Source: Litchfieldella xinjiangensis
GTDB lineage: Bacteria > Pseudomonadota > Gammaproteobacteria > Pseudomonadales > Halomonadaceae
Length of the DNA stretch: 64,000 bases
Assembly: GCF_000759345.1 (NCBI RefSeq)
Contig: NZ_JPZL01000002.1
Span: 868,001-932,000 of the forward strand
Direction: 5' to 3'
Part shown: positions 46,638-56,635 of the stretch, in pieces
How the letters are laid out: the number at the start of each line of letters is the position of its first letter
How positions within the stretch are numbered: the first letter of the stretch is position 1
The notes under the pieces: generated by a model
What the model saw: the letters and a program-made list of their open reading frames with translations, nothing else
What the model was told of the DNA's origin: nothing
Database searches by the model: none
Made by a program: the position numbers and the translations under genes

Positions 46638-47585
46638 TTAGATGAGGCCCAGCACGCGCAAGGCGAACACGCCGCTTGTCACGGTAAGGCTCGCCATCAG
46701 GGTGGTGATGGCGATGATATTCGCTGCCAGCTTGGCGTTGCCGCCCATGGCCTTGACCATGACGAAGCTGGCGGCGGCGGTCGGACTGGCAAAAAATAGG
46801 AATAGCAGGCCGAGTTCCCGATCATCGAAGCCTAGAAACCAGGCACCCAAGGTGGCCATGAAGGGCAGCGTCACCATTTTCATCACGCTGGCGCCCATCG
46901 CCGTGCCATGGGATTCCAGCAAGGCCCTGACTGAGAGCGTGGCCCCAATGCAGATCAGCGCCAGGGGGAGGGTGAGAGACGCAAAGTAATCCCCGGTCGT
47001 CATCAGCCAAAGCGGTAACGTCAATTCCATAAACTTGAATGGCAGAGCTACCAGTACAGCGAGGATGAGGGGATTGCGAATGATATGGACAGCGATGCTT
47101 CGCCAGTTCGTGGTTCTTCCGGGTCGATAGCTGGATAGTACGATCACGGACAGCACGTTATAGCTGAGGATGACCACACCGAGCAGCAGGCCGCCCGCGG
47201 ATAAACCATACTCACCATACATGCTCGCGGCCAACGCCAGCCCGACGATGCCGCAGTTACCCCGAAATGCGCCCTGAACATACACGCCGCGGTCTTCATG
47301 AGGCACTTGCCATATCGCCCACGTCCAGCTCAGCAGAAACGTCACTAACGTGGCTGCGGCGAAGTAGGTCATCAGCGCGGGGTTGAAGGCAGTATCGATA
47401 TCGGCTTTCAGCAGGCTGAGAAAAATCAGGGTGGGCATGGTCGCCTTGAAGACCAGTGCCGAAGCCGTGGATACGAACGCCTGGTCGATCCACCCTATGC
47501 GGCGTAGCCCAATGCCGAGGAACACCATGGCGAAGACGGGAAGGGTCACTTCAAGCGTGCCGAAGAAGATTTCGGTCAAATTCAT
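46638..47585 (-). CDS. AEC family transporter (1)
   Basis: A 315-residue membrane protein with about ten helices, of the auxin-efflux-carrier/malonate-transporter family. FRGNCGIVGLALAASMYGEYG near residue 108 and a C-terminal ASPTAAASFVMVKAMGGNAKLAANI are family marks. It is clearly paralogous to the protein at 56636-57574 (same FRGNCGIVGLAL.. and LFLFF/LFLFL.SP motifs). It is divergent from kdgD, with a shared regulatory region. It probably moves a carboxylate; direction unknown. Confidence 0.88.
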   Translation of the reverse strand: MNLTEIFFGTLEVTLPVFAMVFLGIGLRRIGWIDQAFVSTASALVFKATMPTLIFLSLLKADIDTAFNPALMTYFAAATLVTFLLSWTWAIWQVPHEDRGVYVQGAFRGNCGIVGLALAASMYGEYGLSAGGLLLGVVILSYNVLSVIVLSSYRPGRTTNWRSIAVHIIRNPLILAVLVALPFKFMELTLPLWLMTTGDYFASLTLPLALICIGATLSVRALLESHGTAMGASVMKMVTLPFMATLGAWFLGFDDRELGLLFLFFASPTAAASFVMVKAMGGNAKLAANIIAITTLMASLTVTSGVFALRVLGLI

Positions 47586-47700
47586 GTAAGGCCAGACTCC
47601 CTGGCGGGGCGCTCATTTAGGGGTTTCTACAGTACTCAACTTTGGTCTAATTTTGCTAGGGCTTGCTTGTCACGCGGGGGTAGGGTGTTTAGTTTGTGGT

Positions 47701-47717
47701 TGTATGATGTATGACAT
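47701..47717. promoter_or_regulatory. Candidate operator upstream of kdgD
   Basis: TGTATGATGTATGAC at 47701-47715 recurs identically at 57712-57726. It contains ATGTATGACAT (47707-47717), an inverted repeat ATGT/ACAT, matching GTM-N-KAC of FadR-type operators, and a 5' near-copy (GTATGAT). It lies between the divergent AEC and kdgD genes. Confidence 0.65.
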
Positions 47718-47792
47718 GACCTAGCCAGCCAACATCCCAGCATTAATACGTCCGCCTACCAGGGTCGGCGAAACACGCAAGAGGGCATACCT

Positions 47793-48710
47793 GTGAAGTT
47801 TTCCAGACAAGACGTCAAGCAAGCGATTGGCGACGGGCTTCTCTCCTTTCCCATAACCGATTTCGATGCGGCGGGCAACTTCGATCAGGAGAGCTACCGT
47901 CGTCGTCTTGAGTGGTTCATCAGCCATGAAATCTCCGCTGTATTCGTTGCCGGCGGCACGGGTGAGTTCTTCAATCTTACCATGGACGAATACCGCGATA
48001 TCGTGCGTGTAGCTGTGGAGACAGTCGATGGCAAGCTGCCCGTCATCGCCAGCGCGGGCCTCAGCATCGGCAGTGGCAAGGCCTATGCCCAGGCGGCAGA
48101 AGAAGCGGGGGCCGACGGCATCCTGCTGATGCCTCCTTACTTGACGGAATGCCCCCAGGACGGCCTGGTAGAGTATGCCCGGCAAATTTGCGACTCGACC
48201 AAGATCAATGTGATCTACTACAACCGGGGTAACGGCATCATGAATGCCGACTCGGTACAGAAACTCGCCGATAGCTGCGACAACTTGATCGGCCTCAAGG
48301 ATGGCAAGGGCGATATCCAGGCGCTCAACAAGATCATCAAGACAGTTGGCGACCGGCTGGTCTACGTCGGCGGTGTCCCGACGGCGGAGATCTTTGCCGA
48401 GGCGTATCTCTCTATCGGCGTGAACACCTATTCTTCCGCCGTGTTCAATTTCGTGCCGGAAATGGCAGTCAAGTTCTATAAGGAGCTGCGCAAGGGCAAT
48501 CGTGAAGTCGTCAAGCAGATCACTCGCGATTTCTTCATTCCCTTCGTGGATCTCAGAGATCGGAAGTCTGGCTATGCCGTCAGCCTGATCAAGGCGGGTG
48601 CGAGCATTATCGGCAAGCCTGCCGGTGATGTCAGAGCGCCTCTGGTTATGCCGACCTCCGAAGAGAGCCGTCAACTAGAAGCATTGATTGACGCCAGCAA
48701 GAAGCTGTAA
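47793..48710 (+). CDS. kdgD: 5-dehydro-4-deoxyglucarate dehydratase
   Basis: A 305-residue aldolase-class (DapA superfamily) enzyme that dehydrates and decarboxylates 5-dehydro-4-deoxy-D-glucarate to 2-oxoglutarate semialdehyde. Schiff-base lysine K169 is in LIGLKDGKGD, Y143 in IYYNR, and the GGTGE loop lies at 54-58. Length fits KdgD (~300). It is the junction of the hexuronate and hexarate branches. GTG start. It opens the TTT-garD-gudD run and lies downstream of the candidate operator. Confidence 0.93.
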   Translation: MKFSRQDVKQAIGDGLLSFPITDFDAAGNFDQESYRRRLEWFISHEISAVFVAGGTGEFFNLTMDEYRDIVRVAVETVDGKLPVIASAGLSIGSGKAYAQAAEEAGADGILLMPPYLTECPQDGLVEYARQICDSTKINVIYYNRGNGIMNADSVQKLADSCDNLIGLKDGKGDIQALNKIIKTVGDRLVYVGGVPTAEIFAEAYLSIGVNTYSSAVFNFVPEMAVKFYKELRKGNREVVKQITRDFFIPFVDLRDRKSGYAVSLIKAGASIIGKPAGDVRAPLVMPTSEESRQLEALIDASKKL

Positions 48711-48735
48711 TCGCAACCCAGCTCATGAGGTACTT

Positions 48736-49788
48736 ATGACAATTAATAAGATTCTACTCACGTTCGGTTCCGCTGCCATGGCACTGTCCATGACAACGGC
48801 AAGCAGTGTTGTCCTTGCTCAGGACGGCCCGCTGCGGGGCAATGTGCGTGTGGTTATCGGCTCCACCTCCACCGGTGGTGATACCTACCAGAACTCCAAC
48901 ATCGTCGTTGAGAAACTAGCAGAGCATCTCGACCTCAACATGAAAGTGGATGCGGTGGGTGCAAGCGCGGCCTTCCGGGCCCTCGATCGCGACTCACGCG
49001 GCAATACCCTGATGATTTTCCATGACCAGTCCTACCTGGGGCATCTCTACGGGGTTCAGGGCTACGAGGATATCTTCGAAAAATATACTATCGGGCCGAC
49101 CGTCGCCATCAACCCCGGTAATGCCTATCTCGTCCCCAAGGATTCTCAATACCAGAACCTTGACGAGATCATCGAGGCAGTAGGTAACGGGGAAACCGTA
49201 AGAGTGGCAATCCAGCCCGGCGGTGTTTCCGAGATTGGCTTCAGTGCATTGAAAAATGCCATTGCCATTGAGCATCCTGGGAAAGAAGACAACTTGGTTG
49301 CGGTCAATACCGGTTCGCAATCGGACAAGAACCAGCAGCTCTTCGATGGCCAGGCCGACGTCATCAATGGTACGGTTCAGGCGAACGAGCAATATACTCG
49401 GCTGCCCGAAGACGATCAGAAGGCGATGCGCTTCATCTGGCTGACTGCGCGTGAGAGCACGATTGAACAAGCGCCTGAAGAGGGCTTGGGCCAGACCAGC
49501 CGCGAGCAACTGTTGGAATACACCGAGCCCAATGTGACCGTGACCATGGGCGATGATGAGAACTTCACTTTCGATAAGGAGTTCTTCTTCCTTTACAATA
49601 AGGACATGGACCAGGCGATTGTCGAACAGATCGATACGGCACTCGCTGAGATCTATGAAGAAGGGGAGATCCAGGAAGTTCAGAAGAATTCGTTCTTCAT
49701 CCCCAACTTCCTGCCGTCCGATGAGGCGCGCGAGCACCTGGAAGACAAGCGGTCTCGTTACGAAGAGATTATCCAAAACATCCAGTAA
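48736..49788 (+). CDS. Tripartite tricarboxylate transporter binding protein, divergent TctC type
   Basis: A 350-residue periplasmic binding protein. The signal peptide ends around residue 29 (..SVVLAQ|DGPLRG). The first strand, RGNVRVVIGSTSTGGDTYQNS, keeps only the general Bug/TctC shape and differs from the common VPWGAGGG motif, so the pocket may be adapted to sugar diacids. It sits between kdgD and the two permease genes. Glucarate or galactarate is the likely ligand by context; this is inference. Confidence 0.83.
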   Translation: MTINKILLTFGSAAMALSMTTASSVVLAQDGPLRGNVRVVIGSTSTGGDTYQNSNIVVEKLAEHLDLNMKVDAVGASAAFRALDRDSRGNTLMIFHDQSYLGHLYGVQGYEDIFEKYTIGPTVAINPGNAYLVPKDSQYQNLDEIIEAVGNGETVRVAIQPGGVSEIGFSALKNAIAIEHPGKEDNLVAVNTGSQSDKNQQLFDGQADVINGTVQANEQYTRLPEDDQKAMRFIWLTARESTIEQAPEEGLGQTSREQLLEYTEPNVTVTMGDDENFTFDKEFFFLYNKDMDQAIVEQIDTALAEIYEEGEIQEVQKNSFFIPNFLPSDEAREHLEDKRSRYEEIIQNIQ

Positions 49789-49798
49789 GTGAGTAAGC

Positions 49799-49825
49799 GT
49801 GCTGGTGGCGTTATGCCGCCAGCAC
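49799..49825 (+). other. Intercistronic stem-loop after the binding-protein gene
   Basis: GTGCTGGTGGC / GCCGCCAGCAC, 11 bp including one G-U pair, loop GTTAT, ten bases after the stop codon of the TTT binding protein. No T-tract. Probably sets the ratio of binding protein to permease. Confidence 0.75.
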
Positions 49826-49893
49826 TCTCGTCGTGTGTCTTGAGGCAGTCGTGAGTCCCTTAGTCAGACTCCCCAGCCGATACCGGAGCCATC

Positions 49894-50337
49894 ATGGAAT
49901 CAGGTCTGTCAGACTTGCTGAGTGTCTCGGTGGATTTCCAGACCTCACATCTCTATTTCCCTACGATTATAACTTGGATCATGGCGGGTTTATTCGTTGC
50001 GATACTCGTGACGAAGGTGATTCCCTTCCTGGCCGCTGTCAAACGGGGCGAGCGCACATTACCCATCCTGGGTGAGCCAATGGACGCGTTTCGATTCTTT
50101 GGCACCCTTGCCCTAATTGCGGCTTATTTCTATTTAATGGCAGTAGTGGGCGACATGTTTCCATACACTGGCTATGGATTTCTGTTCGTCTCTATTCCTT
50201 TTGTTCTTCTCATGTCGCTGCTATATGCGCATGAATGGACGAAGAAGGCGCTGATCGTCATTTGTATCAATGCCATTGTTGCGCCCAGCCTGGTTTGGTA
50301 CATCCTTGCCAAGCTATTTAAAATCACCTTGCCGTGA
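49894..50337 (+). CDS. TctB-type small permease (right cluster)
   Basis: A 147-residue membrane protein with four hydrophobic stretches (FPTIITWIMAGLFVAIL, FRFFGTLALIAAYFYLM, FLFVSIPFVLLMSLLYA, ALIVICINAIVAPSLVWY), the pattern of the small TTT subunit. It lies between the binding-protein and large-permease genes. The spacing to the next gene is about 16 bases, so all belong to one operon. Confidence 0.83.
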   Translation: MESGLSDLLSVSVDFQTSHLYFPTIITWIMAGLFVAILVTKVIPFLAAVKRGERTLPILGEPMDAFRFFGTLALIAAYFYLMAVVGDMFPYTGYGFLFVSIPFVLLMSLLYAHEWTKKALIVICINAIVAPSLVWYILAKLFKITLP

Positions 50338-50353
50338 CTGAGTGAATGCCACT

Positions 50354-51862
50354 ATGGAATTCTTGTCGCTTCTCGACGTTACTTTTTTCCTGCTGACCGC
50401 TCTCGGCGCCTTGGTCGGGATCATTTTCGGTGCGATCCCTGGCATGACGGCCACCATGGCGGTAGCGGTCTGTCTCCCTTTGACTTATGCGCTTGGCCTT
50501 AACCACGGTCTTGCTTTGCTTCTTGGTTTATATGTTGGTGGCATATCGGGGGGTATGGTTCCTGCTGTCCTGCTTAATATACCCGGCACCCCTTCCTCCA
50601 TTACCACGACATTTGATGGCTATCCGATGGCCCGCAAAGGGGAGGGAGAGAAGGCGCTCAAGGTGTGTGTCATTGCATCCGTGGTGGGTGGCCTGATCAG
50701 TGCCGCCGTGCTGTTTTTCTTCGCGCCCATCCTGGCCGACTTCTCGATCAAGTTCTCCTATATCGAGAAGTTCCTGATAATTCTCCTCGCACTGAGCGTT
50801 ATTGCCTCGCTGTCGAGCAATATGCTGGTGGGTATCTTCAGTGGCGTGATCGGTATCTGGTTAAGCCTGATTGGTGACTACAGTATTTCCGATGGCGGCA
50901 ACGGCAAGACGCGTCTGATGTTTGATTTCATGGAGCCATATCTCTTCGAAGGGTTCTCTCTGCTGCCTGTTTTGATCGGTATCTTTGGTATTTCGACAGT
51001 ACTTCTCGAAGCCGAAAAGGGCGTCAAGAGCGATTTGAACGACGAACGCGTAAAGATAGGAAAGGGGGGCGGCTTCTCCTTTGGTATCTTCCATGGCCGC
51101 TTCACCAACATGATCCGCTCGTCCTTCATCGGCACGTTCGTTGGGATGCTGCCGGGTGTCGGAGGCAGTGCTGCATCGGTGCTGGCGTATACCCAGGAAA
51201 AGAACTTGGCTCGCGATTCCTCGGAAATGGGCAAAGGGGCGCCACAAGGGCTTATCGCTTCGGAATCCGCCAACAATGCATTGACGGGTGGTGCGCTCAT
51301 TCCCTTGCTCTCGTTGGGCATTCCTGGGGACTCCACGACTGCTGTGTTGATCGGTGCCTTTACGCTTCAGGGTATTCAGGTGGGACCGCTTTTCATTCCT
51401 GAGAACGTGGACACCTGGTACATCATGATGACGGCCTTGATTTTTGCCAATTTCGTGATGTTCTTCCTGATGTTCTTTGCGATCAAGCATATTGCCAAGG
51501 TCGTGATGGTGCCCAAGCATATCCTCTATCCGATCATCGTCATGATGTGTGTGGTAGGTGCTTATGCAATCAATTACGGCATCATGTTTGACGTCTGGAC
51601 GCTACTCATATTCGGTGTTCTGGGGTATTTGGTTCAAAAGGTGGGGTTGGAAGTGGCACCACTGATCATTGGTTTCATACTGGGCAGCCAGGCTGAAGTC
51701 TATTTCGTCAAGAGTCTGGAGTCCTATGGAACGTTCTCGATTTTCTTTACCAAGAGCCCGATAGCTGTGGTGTTGTGGCTGCTGATTTTGGCTTCGGTCG
51801 TTTTCTCGATCCTGATGAGCCTCAAAAATCGTGCCAAGCAACGTCAGGCCGATATTAGCTGA
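50354..51862 (+). CDS. TctA-type large permease (right cluster)
   Basis: A 502-residue polytopic protein of the TctA family. [39 protein letters not shown] and [20 protein letters not shown] are the family signatures. It is distant from the TctA in the left cluster. It forms the transport complex with the preceding two genes and lies 26 bases upstream of garD, which supports uptake of a hexarate. A start at GTG 50342 is also possible. Confidence 0.92.
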   Translation: MEFLSLLDVTFFLLTALGALVGIIFGAIPGMTATMAVAVCLPLTYALGLNHGLALLLGLYVGGISGGMVPAVLLNIPGTPSSITTTFDGYPMARKGEGEKALKVCVIASVVGGLISAAVLFFFAPILADFSIKFSYIEKFLIILLALSVIASLSSNMLVGIFSGVIGIWLSLIGDYSISDGGNGKTRLMFDFMEPYLFEGFSLLPVLIGIFGISTVLLEAEKGVKSDLNDERVKIGKGGGFSFGIFHGRFTNMIRSSFIGTFVGMLPGVGGSAASVLAYTQEKNLARDSSEMGKGAPQGLIASESANNALTGGALIPLLSLGIPGDSTTAVLIGAFTLQGIQVGPLFIPENVDTWYIMMTALIFANFVMFFLMFFAIKHIAKVVMVPKHILYPIIVMMCVVGAYAINYGIMFDVWTLLIFGVLGYLVQKVGLEVAPLIIGFILGSQAEVYFVKSLESYGTFSIFFTKSPIAVVLWLLILASVVFSILMSLKNRAKQRQADIS

Positions 51863-51888
51863 ATTTGGCTTCTCGAAAAGGAACGGTT

Positions 51889-53451
51889 ATGCCCTATTCC
51901 GAAGGTAAGATCATCAAGGTACATCCCGACGATAATGTTGCCATCGTCGTGGAGGCAGGGGGCCTGGCGGAGGGCCAGGGTCTCGGAGAAGGTCTGATTG
52001 CCAAGGGCAACGTTCCGCAAGGCCACAAGATTGCTCTCAGCGATATTCAGGTTGACGAGCCGATAGTTCGTTATGGTGAAGTCATCGGTAATGCCGTGGC
52101 CGCCATAGCGCAGGGAGAGCATGTCGATGAGGCGCGGGTGCGCCTTCCCCAGGCACCGTTGCTCGGCGATCTTCCGCTCGCGACACGTCCAGCCCCTGCT
52201 GCCGAGCCGCTCGAAGGATATACGTTCGAAGGGTTTCGTAATCCGGACGGCAGTGTCGGGACGCGCAACGTATTGGGGATTACTACCAGCGTCCAGTGTG
52301 TCGCGGGCATTGTTGAGTACGTCGTTCAGCGCATCAAGCGCGAGCTGTTGCCGCAGTATCCCAATGTCGATGACGTGGTAGGGCTGAACCATAGCTATGG
52401 CTGTGGCGTCGCGATCAATGCGCCGGCTGCAATAGTGCCCATTCGGACGTTAAAGAATATTTCCCTGAACCCCAACTTCGGTAACGAGGTGATGGTCATC
52501 GGGCTGGGGTGCGAGAAGCTGCAGCCCTCCACCCTGCTCGATGAGCAGCCCGTGAGAATCTACAGCAACACTGAAGCTGCCGATCCTGAGGCCAACGTCC
52601 TGAGCCTTCAGGATGAGTCTTTCGAAGGCTTCGGCGATATGGTCGATGGCATTCTTGCCATGGCCAAACATCACTTGGAGCGGCTGAACAATCGTCGTCG
52701 TGAAACCTGCCCCGCGTCCGAATTGGCCGTGGGCATGCAGTGTGGCGGCAGCGATGCGTTCTCTGGGGTCACGGCGAATCCGGCTGTAGGGTTCGCAACG
52801 GACCTGATCGTGCGCGCCGGGGGCAGTGTCATGTTCTCCGAAGTGACCGAAGTGCGCGATGCCATTCATCTGCTGACGCCACGGACCATCAACGAAGAGG
52901 TTGGTACGGCTCTCATCGAGCAGATGGATTGGTACGATCAATATCTCGCGCAGGGACAGGCCGACCGAAGTGCCAATCCCTCTCCGGGGAACAAGCGCGG
53001 TGGGCTGAGTAATGTCGTTGAGAAGGCCCTGGGCTCGGTCATCAAATCCGGCAATTCTCCTATCGTGGATGTCATCGGCCCCGGCGAGCGTCTGCGGCGC
53101 AAGGGGCTGACCTTCGCGGCGACCCCGGCCAGCGATTTTATTTGCGGCACGCTCCAGTTGGCTGCAGGCATGAATCTTCAGGTTTTCACCACAGGACGCG
53201 GCACGCCTTACGGTCTGCCAATGGTGCCGGTACTCAAGGTATCCACCAACTCAACATTGGGGAAGCGGTGGCACGACATCATCGATCTCGATGCCGGGCG
53301 CATCGCTACCGGGGATGCCAGCATCGAGGATGTGGGTTGGGAGCTCTTCCATCTCATTCTCGATGTCGCGAGCGGGCGTAAGCAGGCAGCTGCCGATCGG
53401 CTTGGCATCCATAACGATCTGGTGCTGTTCAACCCGGCCCCGGTCACCTGA
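51889..53451 (+). CDS. garD: Galactarate dehydratase
   Basis: A 520-residue UxaA-family dehydratase converting galactarate to 5-dehydro-4-deoxyglucarate. The N-terminal SAF-like domain ([13 protein letters not shown]) is followed by the large catalytic domain with [27 protein letters not shown] and [20 protein letters not shown], and the end LFNPAPVT. It follows E. coli GarD (523 residues) over its full length. Such enzymes need Fe2+. A ribosome-binding site AAAGGAA precedes ATG 51889. Confidence 0.95.
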   Translation: MPYSEGKIIKVHPDDNVAIVVEAGGLAEGQGLGEGLIAKGNVPQGHKIALSDIQVDEPIVRYGEVIGNAVAAIAQGEHVDEARVRLPQAPLLGDLPLATRPAPAAEPLEGYTFEGFRNPDGSVGTRNVLGITTSVQCVAGIVEYVVQRIKRELLPQYPNVDDVVGLNHSYGCGVAINAPAAIVPIRTLKNISLNPNFGNEVMVIGLGCEKLQPSTLLDEQPVRIYSNTEAADPEANVLSLQDESFEGFGDMVDGILAMAKHHLERLNNRRRETCPASELAVGMQCGGSDAFSGVTANPAVGFATDLIVRAGGSVMFSEVTEVRDAIHLLTPRTINEEVGTALIEQMDWYDQYLAQGQADRSANPSPGNKRGGLSNVVEKALGSVIKSGNSPIVDVIGPGERLRRKGLTFAATPASDFICGTLQLAAGMNLQVFTTGRGTPYGLPMVPVLKVSTNSTLGKRWHDIIDLDAGRIATGDASIEDVGWELFHLILDVASGRKQAAADRLGIHNDLVLFNPAPVT

Positions 53452-53504
53452 TCCCATGAAAACGACTTTACGGTCGAATCGTTAATACCATAGGTAGGCG
53501 TATC

Positions 53505-54830
53505 ATGTTTCCGACGATTAAATCTATGCGTGTCGTTCCCGTTGCCGGCTATGACGGGTTCCTTCTGAACCTGAGTGGCGGCCATGCCCCCTGGTTCATT
53601 CGTTGCGTGGTGATTCTCGAAGATTCGGCAGGCAACAAGGGTGTCGGTGAAATTCCCTCGAGTGCCGGTATCCTCAAAGGGCTGGAGCAGTGTCGCGAGC
53701 TGGTGGAAGGCACTCATGTCAACCAGGTCAAGAACACGCTCAACCAGGTTCGTCTGGCGCTCAGCAAGAATGGTCGTGAGGAGCGTGGGCGCCAGACCTT
53801 CGATCTTCGCGTGGCGGTCCATGTGATCACCGGCCTTGAATCGGCGCTCTATGATCTTTACGGTCAGGCGCTGGGTATGCCTGTCGCTGACCTGCTGGGC
53901 CAGTATGGCCGTCAGCGTGACGAGGTCGAGGCATTGGGGTATCTCTTCCTGCTGGGCGACCCTGACAAGACGGACTTGCCGTATCCCAAGGCGAGCAATC
54001 CTCAGGATGCCTGGGATGAGGTTCGCTATCGCGAAGCCTTGACGCCGGATGCGGTCGCCAATCTTGCCAAGGCAGCCTACGAGCGATACGGCTTCAAGGA
54101 CTTCAAGCTCAAAGGCGGCGTGTTACGTGGTGAGGAAGAAGCAGACTGCATCCGTGCGCTCTATGATGCCTTCCCTGAGGCTCGCCTGACACTGGACCCC
54201 AATGGCGCATGGAAACTCGATGAGGCGGTGAGGGTTCTGACGCCCATCCGCGATCTTCTCAGCTATGCTGAAGACCCATGTGGCCAGGAGGAGAGCTACT
54301 CGGGTCGCGAAACCATGGCAGAGTTCAAGAAGCGCACGGGGCTGCCGACCGCGACCAACATGATCGCAACGGACTTCAAGCAGCTACAGTATGCTGTACA
54401 GCTCAACTCCGTAGACATTCCATTGGCTGATTGTCACTTCTGGACAATGCAAGGGGCTGTAATGGTGGGTGAGCTGTGCAACGAATGGGGAATGACATGG
54501 GGTTCCCACAGCAATAACCACTTCGACATTTCCCTAGCCATGATGACTCATGTGGCTGCGGCTTGCCCGGGTGAGATCACGGCTATCGATACCCACTGGA
54601 TCTGGCAGGATGGACAGCGTATCACCAAAGAGCCGTTCAAGATCGAAGGTGGCAAACTGACAGTGCCTACCACACCGGGCCTGGGTGTCGAATTGGACGA
54701 AGACAAGCTGATGGAAGCTCATCATCTCTACAAGAGCCTGGACGTCACTCAACGCAATGATGCCATGGCAATGCAATACCTGATCCCGGGGTGGGAGTTC
54801 GATCCGAAGCGCCCGGCCCTGGCGCGGTAA
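53505..54830 (+). CDS. gudD: Glucarate dehydratase
   Basis: A 441-residue enolase-superfamily enzyme converting D-glucarate (and L-idarate) to 5-dehydro-4-deoxyglucarate. Lysine base K203 is in DFKLKGG. Metal ligands include D231 and N233 (DPNGAW) and E256 (YAEDPCG). The histidine base H335 is in [10 protein letters not shown], and D309 lies in IPLADCHFW. It matches E. coli GudD over its length. It lies 53 bases after garD, and a hairpin follows it. Confidence 0.95.
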   Translation: MFPTIKSMRVVPVAGYDGFLLNLSGGHAPWFIRCVVILEDSAGNKGVGEIPSSAGILKGLEQCRELVEGTHVNQVKNTLNQVRLALSKNGREERGRQTFDLRVAVHVITGLESALYDLYGQALGMPVADLLGQYGRQRDEVEALGYLFLLGDPDKTDLPYPKASNPQDAWDEVRYREALTPDAVANLAKAAYERYGFKDFKLKGGVLRGEEEADCIRALYDAFPEARLTLDPNGAWKLDEAVRVLTPIRDLLSYAEDPCGQEESYSGRETMAEFKKRTGLPTATNMIATDFKQLQYAVQLNSVDIPLADCHFWTMQGAVMVGELCNEWGMTWGSHSNNHFDISLAMMTHVAAACPGEITAIDTHWIWQDGQRITKEPFKIEGGKLTVPTTPGLGVELDEDKLMEAHHLYKSLDVTQRNDAMAMQYLIPGWEFDPKRPALAR

Positions 54831-54854
54831 TTGTCGGAAGACGAGACGCATAAC

Positions 54855-54890
54855 GGCCTGCCGATGGGATATCGAGCCCATCTACAGGCC
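54855..54890 (+). other. Hairpin between gudD and the semialdehyde dehydrogenase gene
   Basis: GGCCTG / CAGGCC (outer) and GATGGG / CCCATC (inner) separated by a 2x2 mismatch, with an 8-base loop. No T-tract. It may reduce read-through from gudD or act as a processing site in the 152-bp gap. Confidence 0.55.
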
Positions 54891-54982
54891 TGAGGTGAAG
54901 TTACTTGTCGCCACTTGTCAGCCTGCGGGGCTTTCAAGAGGTCTGAAGTATGCAAGATCACTAAACCCTCATAGGAGGTAAC

Positions 54983-56560
54983 ATGACCCTGGAAGGCAAA
55001 CTACTTATTGGCCAGGACGCCGTCAGCGGCAGTTCCAAGCCCATCAACGCCATCAACCCGGCCACCAACGAGACCCTCGAGCCCACCTACGCCGGTGGTA
55101 CCAAGGCCGAGGTCGAGCGTGCCTGCGAGCTCGCCGAGACGGCCTTCGCCACCTATCGCGAGACGTCCCTCGAGGAACGCGCGGTATTTCTCGAGACCAT
55201 CGCCAGCGAAATCGAAGGCATTGGCGATGAACTGATCGAACGCGCCATGGCCGAGTCCGGCCTGCCCAAGGCCCGCCTTGAGGGCGAGCGCGGCCGTACC
55301 TGCGGCCAGCTGCGCCTGTTCGCCTCCGTGGTGCGCGCCGGCGAGTGGCTCGACGTGCGTATCGACCCGGCCATGCCGGACCGCCAGCCGATGCCGCGCG
55401 CCGACCTGCGTCAGCGCCATATCGGCCTGGGCCCGGTCGCCGTGTTCGGTGCCAGCAACTTCCCGCTGGCCTTCTCGGTGGCCGGGGGCGATACCGCCTC
55501 GGCACTGGCCGCCGGCTGCCCGGTGATCGTCAAGGGCCACTCCGCCCACCCCGGCACCTCCGAACTGGTCGGCCGTGCGGTACAGCGTGCGGTGAAAGCG
55601 TGCGGGCTGCCGGAAGGCACCTTCTCGCTGATGTTCGGTTCGGGCAACGAGATCGGCCAGGCGCTGGTCGCCGACCCGCGCATCCAGGCGGTGGGCTTTA
55701 CCGGCTCGCGGGGCGGCGGTACCGCGCTGATGAAGACCGCCCAGTCGCGCCCGCAGCCGATCCCGGTGTATGCGGAGATGAGCTCGATCAACCCGGTGTT
55801 CCTGATGCCCGAGGCGCTCAAGGCACGCGGCAAGCAGATCGCCGAAGGCTTCGTCGGCTCGCTCAACATGGGCGCGGGCCAGTTCTGCACCAACCCCGGC
55901 CTGGTGATCGCCGTCAAGGGTGCCGAGCTCGATGCCTTCGTCGAGGCCGCGGCAGAAGGCGTCAAGGGCAGTGCGCCCCAGACCATGCTCACCCCGAGCA
56001 TCTACGATGCTTACCAGCAGGGCGTGGGTCGGCTGTCCAACAGCAGCAAGGTGCGTGAAGCGGCGCGTGGCCAGGTGGGCGAAACGCCCAACCAGTGCCA
56101 GGCGGGGCTGTTCGTCACCACGGCGAACGACTTCCTGAACGAGACCGAGCTTCAGGAAGAAGTGTTCGGCTCCACCTCGCTGGTCATCGAATGTGCCGAC
56201 CAGGATGAAGTGAAGCGTGTGGCGGCCCAGCTCGAAGGCCAGCTGACCATCACCCTGCAGATGGACGACGGCGACCTGCAAGCGGCCAAGGCCCTGATAC
56301 CGGTACTCGAGCGCAAGGCCGGGCGGATTCTCGCCAACGGCTGGCCGACCGGGGTCGAGGTGTGCCACGCCATGGTTCACGGCGGGCCGTACCCGGCGAC
56401 ATCCGACAGCCGCACCACCTCGGTAGGCAGCGCGGCGATCTTCCGCTTCCTGCGTCCGGTGTGCTACCAGGCGCTGCCGGAAGGGCTGTTGCCCGAGCCG
56501 CTCAAGGATGGCAATCCGTGGAAAGTGTCGCGTCTGGTGGATGGCAAGCGCGAAGCGTGA
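54983..56560 (+). CDS. 2-oxoglutarate-semialdehyde (2,5-dioxovalerate) dehydrogenase
   Basis: A 525-residue NAD(P)-dependent aldehyde dehydrogenase that oxidises 2-oxoglutarate semialdehyde, the product of KdgD, to 2-oxoglutarate. [20 protein letters not shown] opens the cofactor domain. The catalytic glutamate is in [11 protein letters not shown] and the cysteine in [12 protein letters not shown]. This is the longer KGSADH type linked to hexarate degradation. AGGAGG precedes the ATG closely. The base composition at third codon positions is notably richer in G/C than in neighbouring genes. A terminator follows. Confidence 0.92.
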   Translation: MTLEGKLLIGQDAVSGSSKPINAINPATNETLEPTYAGGTKAEVERACELAETAFATYRETSLEERAVFLETIASEIEGIGDELIERAMAESGLPKARLEGERGRTCGQLRLFASVVRAGEWLDVRIDPAMPDRQPMPRADLRQRHIGLGPVAVFGASNFPLAFSVAGGDTASALAAGCPVIVKGHSAHPGTSELVGRAVQRAVKACGLPEGTFSLMFGSGNEIGQALVADPRIQAVGFTGSRGGGTALMKTAQSRPQPIPVYAEMSSINPVFLMPEALKARGKQIAEGFVGSLNMGAGQFCTNPGLVIAVKGAELDAFVEAAAEGVKGSAPQTMLTPSIYDAYQQGVGRLSNSSKVREAARGQVGETPNQCQAGLFVTTANDFLNETELQEEVFGSTSLVIECADQDEVKRVAAQLEGQLTITLQMDDGDLQAAKALIPVLERKAGRILANGWPTGVEVCHAMVHGGPYPATSDSRTTSVGSAAIFRFLRPVCYQALPEGLLPEPLKDGNPWKVSRLVDGKREA

Positions 56561-56586
56561 TCCGTGGCTGGCTTTTTCACCATGAG

Positions 56587-56611
56587 ACAGGGGCCATCAG
56601 GCCCCTGTTTT
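56587..56611 (+). terminator. Rho-independent terminator after the semialdehyde dehydrogenase gene
   Basis: ACAGGGGCC / GGCCCCTGT, 9-bp perfect stem with ATCA loop, followed by T's. It may also serve the convergent AEC gene. Confidence 0.85.
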
Positions 56612-56635
56612 CATTGGTGTCATGTATAGCCGTAC

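Noticed and set aside
55001-56380. 459-codon open frame on the minus strand opposite the semialdehyde dehydrogenase gene
   Set aside because: It mirrors a high-GC3 coding strand, has Ala/Gly/Arg-rich low-complexity sequence and no family features.
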